Shown in pieces: positions 59,980-64,000 of a stretch of 64,000 nucleotides of DNA. Origin of the DNA: Propionibacteriaceae bacterium (GTDB lineage Bacteria; Actinomycetota; Actinomycetes; Propionibacteriales; Propionibacteriaceae); assembly GCA_031266665.1 (NCBI GenBank), contig JAISAO010000013.1, positions 1 through 64,000 of the forward strand. The letters run 5' to 3'. The translations under genes were made by a program, and so were the position numbers. The notes under the pieces were generated by a model. That model saw nothing but the letters and a program-made list of their open reading frames with translations, ran no database searches and had not been told where the DNA came from. Position 1 is the first letter of the stretch, and each line of letters begins with the position of its first letter.

Positions 59980-61608
59980 ATGGAACAATTAACCGGCAAA
60001 GGGGTCTGCGGGGGTGTCCGTCTGGGCCCGATCTACTACCTCGAGCGCCGTCCCTTGGGGGCCAGCCGCCGCCGGGTGGACGATGTGCCGGGCGAGCTGG
60101 CCCGTTTCCAGCGCGCCCAGGCCGAGGCCGTGGCCCAGTTGGGCCACCTGCACCAAGAGGCCCTGGCCAAGGTGGGGGAGGCCGGGGCGGCCTTGTTCGA
60201 GGTCCACCAGATGATGGTCGAGGACCTCGACTACAGCGAGGCCGTCCGGGGGGTGATCGAGACCCAGGAGGCCAACGCCGAATACGCCGTCACGGCCACG
60301 GGCAAGAACTTCGCCCAACTATTCGCCCAGATGGACGACCCCTATATGAACGCCCGCTCGGCCGACGTGCTCGACGTCTCGGCCCGGCTGGTGTCGATCC
60401 TGACCGGCCAGCCGCTGGGCGGCATCGACTCGGAGGTGCCGGTCATCTTGGCGACGGACGACCTGACGCCCTCGGAGACCGTCCAGTTGGACGAGTCCAA
60501 GATCCTGGCCTTCGTCACGGCCGGCGGCTCGACCAACTCACACACCGCCATCTTGGCCCGCAGCCTGGGCATCCCGGCCCTGGTCCAGGTGGGCGAGCGG
60601 CTGACCCACCAGTGGCACGGCCGCCGGGCGGCGGTCGACGGCCAGGCCGGCCGACTCTACATCGAGCCGGACGAGGCCACGCTGACCGAGTTGGAGGCCA
60701 AGGCCGAGGCCGCCCGCCGCCACCAGGCCTTGCTGCAAGAGCTCAAGGGCCTGCCCTCGCGCAGCTTGGACGGGCGCGAGGTCGAATTGTTCGCCAATGT
60801 CAACGGGCTGGGCGACCTGGCCCTGGCCCTGACCAACGACGCCGCCGGCATCGGCTTGTTCCGGACCGAGTTCGTCTTCCTGGAGGCCGACGACTACCCC
60901 GACGAAGGGGCCCAATTCCGCATTTACAAGCAGGTCGCCCAAACCATGGCCGGCAAGAAAGTCGTCTTCCGCACCATGGACATCGGGGCCGACAAACAAA
61001 TCGACTATTTCGATTTGGCCCACGAGGACAACCCGGCCTTGGGGCTGCGGGGCGCCCGTCTCAGCCTGGACCGTCCCCAGTTGTTGCGCGTCCAGCTGCG
61101 GGCGCTCTACCGGGCCTCCGCCTATGGCGCCATCGCCATCATGTTCCCCATGATCGCCTCGCCCTGGGAGGTCGAGGCGCTGACCGCGGCGGCCCGGGCG
61201 GCGGCCGACGAGTTGACCGCCGAGGGGGTCGACATCGGGACCAAAGTGGAGCTGGGGATCATGATCGAGACCCCGGCCGCCGCCCTGATCGCCGACCAAT
61301 TGGCCCCCCTGGTCGACTTCTTCTCCATCGGCAGCAACGACTTGACCCAATACACCTTGGCCGTGGACCGTCAGAACGACGCCGTCGACCGTTTCTGCGA
61401 CACCCACCACGCCGCCGTCCTCAAGCTGATCGAGCTGGCGGCCCAGGCCGCCCACGCCCACGGTCGCTGGATCGGCATCTGCGGCGAGCTGGGGGCCGAC
61501 CCGGCCCTGACCGAGACCTTCCTCCGGCTGGGCATAGACGAATTGTCCGTCTCCCCGGCCAAGGTGTTGGAGCTGCGCCACCTGATCCGCTCCCTCGACC
61601 TGTCCTGA
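59980..61608 (+). CDS. ptsI: PTS enzyme I (phosphoenolpyruvate-protein phosphotransferase)
   Basis: First enzyme of the PTS, transferring phosphate from PEP to HPr. 542 residues. The active His is in TAGGSTNSHTAILARSLG. The PEP-binding domain shows NDAAGIGLFRTEFVFL, VVFRTMDIGADKQ, and FSIGSNDLTQYTLAVDR, with the catalytic Cys in GICGELGADP. ATG at 59980 is preceded by GAGAGGAG. It ends the PTS cluster, so all energy-coupling proteins are encoded together with the sugar-specific ones. Confidence 0.97.
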   Translation: MEQLTGKGVCGGVRLGPIYYLERRPLGASRRRVDDVPGELARFQRAQAEAVAQLGHLHQEALAKVGEAGAALFEVHQMMVEDLDYSEAVRGVIETQEANAEYAVTATGKNFAQLFAQMDDPYMNARSADVLDVSARLVSILTGQPLGGIDSEVPVILATDDLTPSETVQLDESKILAFVTAGGSTNSHTAILARSLGIPALVQVGERLTHQWHGRRAAVDGQAGRLYIEPDEATLTELEAKAEAARRHQALLQELKGLPSRSLDGREVELFANVNGLGDLALALTNDAAGIGLFRTEFVFLEADDYPDEGAQFRIYKQVAQTMAGKKVVFRTMDIGADKQIDYFDLAHEDNPALGLRGARLSLDRPQLLRVQLRALYRASAYGAIAIMFPMIASPWEVEALTAAARAAADELTAEGVDIGTKVELGIMIETPAAALIADQLAPLVDFFSIGSNDLTQYTLAVDRQNDAVDRFCDTHHAAVLKLIELAAQAAHAHGRWIGICGELGADPALTETFLRLGIDELSVSPAKVLELRHLIRSLDLS

Positions 61609-61700
61609 CCCGGTGGGCGGGCGTCCGTCGGGGAACACCCCGGCGGACGGACTCGCCCCGACCCTGGCCGACGGCCGGTGGACACCGGCCAGGGAGCTGG

Positions 61701-61772
61701 TTCGCGAACCGGTTCGGTTCCTTGGCGGGTCGGTCCAGATCCCGGATCGAGTTCGGGACGACGAGGGGCGGC
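61701..61772. repeat. REP-like element, diverged
   Basis: TTCGCGAACCGG flank, then ATCCCGGATCGAGTTCGGGA and CGACGAGG. It lies in the 178-base convergent spacer between ptsI and the metallophosphoesterase gene and may serve as a transcription stop. Confidence 0.7.
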
Positions 61773-61786
61773 GTGGGGCGGGGCGG

Positions 61787-62692
61787 CTATAGGCCGGCTC
61801 GGGGGACGAGGGTGAGCAGGCTGGCCTCGGGGGGGCAGGCGAAGCGGTAGGGGGCGTAGGGCGAGGTGCCCAGGCCGGCCGAGACGTGGAGGGCGGCCGT
61901 CCGGTCGCCGGTCTCCCACCAGCTCAGGCCCTTGGCCCGGTGGCGGTCGAGGTCGCAGTTGGTGGTCAGGGCACCGTAACCCGGCAGGCAGACCTGGCCG
62001 CCGTGGGTGTGGCCGGCCAGGATCAGGCCGACGCCATCGGCGGTCATGGCGTCGAGCAGCCGGCGGTAGGGCGAATGGGTCAGCCCCAGGGCCAGACTGG
62101 CCGCCGGATCGACCGGGCCGGCCACGGCGGTGTAGTCGTCCCAGCCGATATGGGCGTCGCCGGTCCCTCGGACGTCGACCACTTGACCGGCCACCTCCAT
62201 CGTGAAGTGTTGTTGCTCGACGGAGCGCCAGCCGACGCTGGTCAGCAACTCGCTCAGGGCGGCCGTGGGCAGGGTCGGCTCGACCACCGGACGGTTGTCC
62301 GAGCCCAGGAAATAGCTCCAGGGGAACTTGAAGCGCGCCCGACAGTAGTCGTTGGAGCCGAAGACGAACAGGCCGGGGCGGTCGAACAGCGGCTCCAGGG
62401 CGCGGGCCAGGCAGGGTATGGCCTCGGCCTCGGCCAGATTGTCGCCGGTCGTCACCACCAGGTCCGGACGCAGGTCGCCCAGCCGCCGCAACCACTCCAC
62501 CAGGCGGGCGTCCTGGCGGGTCAGATGGAGGTCGCTCAGGTGCAGCAGACGCCAAGCTCGCTGGCGCGGGGCCAATAGCGGCACGGTTACCTGGCGCAGC
62601 CGGTAGGCCCGCCGCTCCACCAACCCGCCGTAACCGACGGCGGCCAGACCGGCCAGACCCAGCTTCAGGGCCAGACGGCGGACTTCGGACAT
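61787..62692 (-). CDS. Metallophosphoesterase, membrane-anchored
   Basis: 301-residue calcineurin-like phosphoesterase. An N-terminal hydrophobic segment (LALKLGLAGLAAVGYGGLV) anchors it. Metal-site motifs are LLHLSDLHLTRQD, DLVVTTGDNLAE, VFGSNDY, LTHSPY and GLILAGHTHGGQVCLP. ATG at 62692 is used, with AAGGGGGA upstream; the longer open frame upstream is Arg-rich shadow. It follows a class A PBP gene, a gene pair common in actinobacteria. Substrate unknown. Confidence 0.93.
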   Translation of the reverse strand: MSEVRRLALKLGLAGLAAVGYGGLVERRAYRLRQVTVPLLAPRQRAWRLLHLSDLHLTRQDARLVEWLRRLGDLRPDLVVTTGDNLAEAEAIPCLARALEPLFDRPGLFVFGSNDYCRARFKFPWSYFLGSDNRPVVEPTLPTAALSELLTSVGWRSVEQQHFTMEVAGQVVDVRGTGDAHIGWDDYTAVAGPVDPAASLALGLTHSPYRRLLDAMTADGVGLILAGHTHGGQVCLPGYGALTTNCDLDRHRAKGLSWWETGDRTAALHVSAGLGTSPYAPYRFACPPEASLLTLVPRAGL

Positions 62693-62886
62693 GGCATCCC
62701 CCTTACGACTTGGCCCCCGCCGACCCCTCCGGCCAGCCCTGCCAGGGGCGCGGCAGCTGACTCTACGCGCTCCCCGGCGCCGCTGACACAGCCCCCGGAC
62801 CAAGGACAACACCGCCCCCTGGCCAAGGCTCAGCCCAACCCCGCCGCTGATCGGCCGGACGAACGGCGGTCTGGCAACGGTCTCTC

Positions 62887-64000
62887 TTAAGGGGGCGAGG
62901 GTGTGGCCGACGGGTCGTCGGCGCCCGGCCGGGGGCCCTTGGAATAGACCATGGTGCACAGGCCGCCCCGGTAGGGCTCACAGTTGGTCGATAGATAGGT
63001 GCCGGCGGGTTTGTCGGAGAAAGTCTCGGACTTGGTGGTCGAGAAACCGGCGTCCTCATAACACTTCTTGACCGCCTCGGCCGTCCCGGAGCAAGTCGGG
63101 GTGGGGATCTGCTTACCCCTCAGGATCTCGGTCGTGGGCGCGGTGAAGGCGGTGGCCGGGAGAGTATCGATGATCGGTGGGACGGCGGCGTTGAAGATGA
63201 CCGGCGGGTCGAGCCAGCTCCAACCATCGAGGGTGCGACCGGAAGGCAGGGTGACGCCACGCATGTCGCCGCCGTGCGCGTCCCAGAAGTCCTTGGCCCT
63301 CGGATCGGGGTCGACGGCCACCATGACCGAGACTGAGATCTCCGGGGTGTAGGTGACCAGCCAGACGTTGTTGTTCTTCTCGGTGGTGCCGGTCTTGGAC
63401 CCCTGGTCACGACTGTCCGGCAAACGAGAGTTCCTCCCCAAACCGTTGGTGGTGACATTCTTCAAGACGGCGTTGAGACCGTCCATCACCTCCGGCCGGA
63501 TGGCGTTCTCGACGCAGTTGTCAACCCCCAGATGGAAATCTTTGATGGTGACGCCGTCACGGTTGTCAATCCGATAGATGACCGACGGCGTGCAGGCCTT
63601 GCCTCGGGCGCCGTAGGTGGCGAAGGCGCCGGCCATCGACAGCGGCGTCACCTCAGCCGTGCCCAAGGTGAAGGAAGGTATGTTGGCGTAGCCTCTGTAG
63701 GAGTCGATGACACCACTTTCGTCGTCGGCCTCAATCTCTTTGGCCTTAGCCCCGTCTTCGTCTCCCGCAGCACGTAACTGTCCGGCCTCGGCCCGCAGCT
63801 GGGCGACCTCGCCCTCCATTTTAGCGACTATAACCGGATCGCCAAGGACGATATCCGAGCCATTGGCCAGTTCTACCCCAGCCGCCTTGGCCATCTTGGC
63901 GGCGGCGCAAGGCCCCACCCGCAAGACTAACTCGGCGAAATAAGTGTTGACTGAGTTGGCGGCCGCCGTGTACATGTTGATATTACCGCCGCCGCCGCTG
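62887..64000 (-). CDS. Class A penicillin-binding protein, C-terminal part (partial)
   Basis: The 3' part of a bifunctional peptidoglycan synthase gene that continues beyond the window end. The visible 370 or so residues are the transpeptidase domain from the SxN motif (AAANSVNTYF) through YANIPSFTLGTAEVTPLSMA, then the KTG motif in SKTGTTEKNNNVWLVTYTPE. A C-terminal PASTA-like domain follows, including EAVKKCYEDAGFSTTKSETF. The catalytic SxxK motif and the glycosyltransferase domain would lie outside the window. An Ala/Glu-rich helical insert near AEAGQLRAAGDEDGAKAKEI is unusual. The protein ends in a short Pro/Ser tail. Confidence 0.93.
   Translation of the reverse strand, partial: SGGGGNINMYTAAANSVNTYFAELVLRVGPCAAAKMAKAAGVELANGSDIVLGDPVIVAKMEGEVAQLRAEAGQLRAAGDEDGAKAKEIEADDESGVIDSYRGYANIPSFTLGTAEVTPLSMAGAFATYGARGKACTPSVIYRIDNRDGVTIKDFHLGVDNCVENAIRPEVMDGLNAVLKNVTTNGLGRNSRLPDSRDQGSKTGTTEKNNNVWLVTYTPEISVSVMVAVDPDPRAKDFWDAHGGDMRGVTLPSGRTLDGWSWLDPPVIFNAAVPPIIDTLPATAFTAPTTEILRGKQIPTPTCSGTAEAVKKCYEDAGFSTTKSETFSDKPAGTYLSTNCEPYRGGLCTMVYSKGPRPGADDPSATPSPP

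Noticed and set aside
62693-62959. N-terminal extension of the metallophosphoesterase (start at 62959)
   Set aside because: The extension is Arg/Pro/Gly shadow sequence, overlaps the PBP gene end, and the ATG at 62692 has a good ribosome-binding site and leads straight into the membrane anchor.

Overview
The window is about 64 kb of very GC-rich chromosome from an actinobacterium (Actinomycetota). The supporting evidence is the strong G/C bias at third codon positions and several actinobacterial hallmarks. These are CarD followed by an IspD-IspF fusion, a bifunctional-type dCTP deaminase ending in [12 protein letters not shown], GuaB3, enolase-FtsB-DUF501, a class A PBP with a C-terminal PASTA domain followed by a metallophosphoesterase, and an LAGTG-type sortase signal. 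Xylan-oligomer and hexose/hexitol catabolism plus a succinyl-CoA:acetate CoA-transferase suggest a fermentative plant-fibre or gut organism, possibly near Propionibacteriaceae. That placement is inference.

Layout. 0-3.8 kb: a minus-strand four-gene export or cell-envelope operon (lipoprotein, PG-binding membrane protein, ABC ATPase, FtsX-like permease). 4.1-15.8 kb: a VbhA-like antitoxin with a possible fic stub, then a xylo-oligosaccharide locus (LacI regulator, ABC binding protein and two permeases, GH3 glycosidase, xylose isomerase, xylulokinase, acetyl-xylan esterase). 16-23 kb: one giant sortase-anchored surface protein of 2311 residues with a long, hairpin-rich upstream region. 23.8-38.2 kb: mostly core genes (holin-like membrane protein, methyltransferase, gpmA, carD, ispDF, zinc metallopeptidase, dcd, DUF2207, guaB3, chorismate mutase, TM2 protein, eno, ftsB, DUF501). 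38.2-50 kb: accessory DNA with a DinJ antitoxin facing a convergent YafQ-like toxin, an unusual tRNA with anticodon UAA, a second sugar ABC transporter, a NYN nuclease, a Phd-RelE pair, an inverted ppx, a foreign-looking DUF4874/DUF4832 lipoprotein and a hipBA module between direct repeats. 50-53 kb: a Pro-rich membrane protein and the CoA-transferase. 53-61.6 kb: a complete PTS cluster (EIIBC, HPr, PRD regulator, EIIA, 1-phosphofructokinase, SorE-like dehydrogenase, EI). 61.8-64 kb: metallophosphoesterase and the 3' part of a class A penicillin-binding protein that runs off the window.

The genes work together in clear modules. The first ABC transporter imports acetylated xylo-oligomers that AXE and GH3 reduce to xylose for XylA/XylB. 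The PTS cluster carries every phosphotransfer component. Neither sugar ABC system encodes an ATPase, so a shared one elsewhere is expected. Two dispersed repeat families and many short tandem duplications mark the intergenic DNA. At least eight genes have a -10-like TANNNT placed 6-8 bases before the start codon, which suggests leaderless transcripts. The most unusual items are the convergent DinJ/YafQ pair, the class I-shaped tRNA with anticodon UAA, a repeat that sits on gene stop codons, and the giant alternating-module surface protein.
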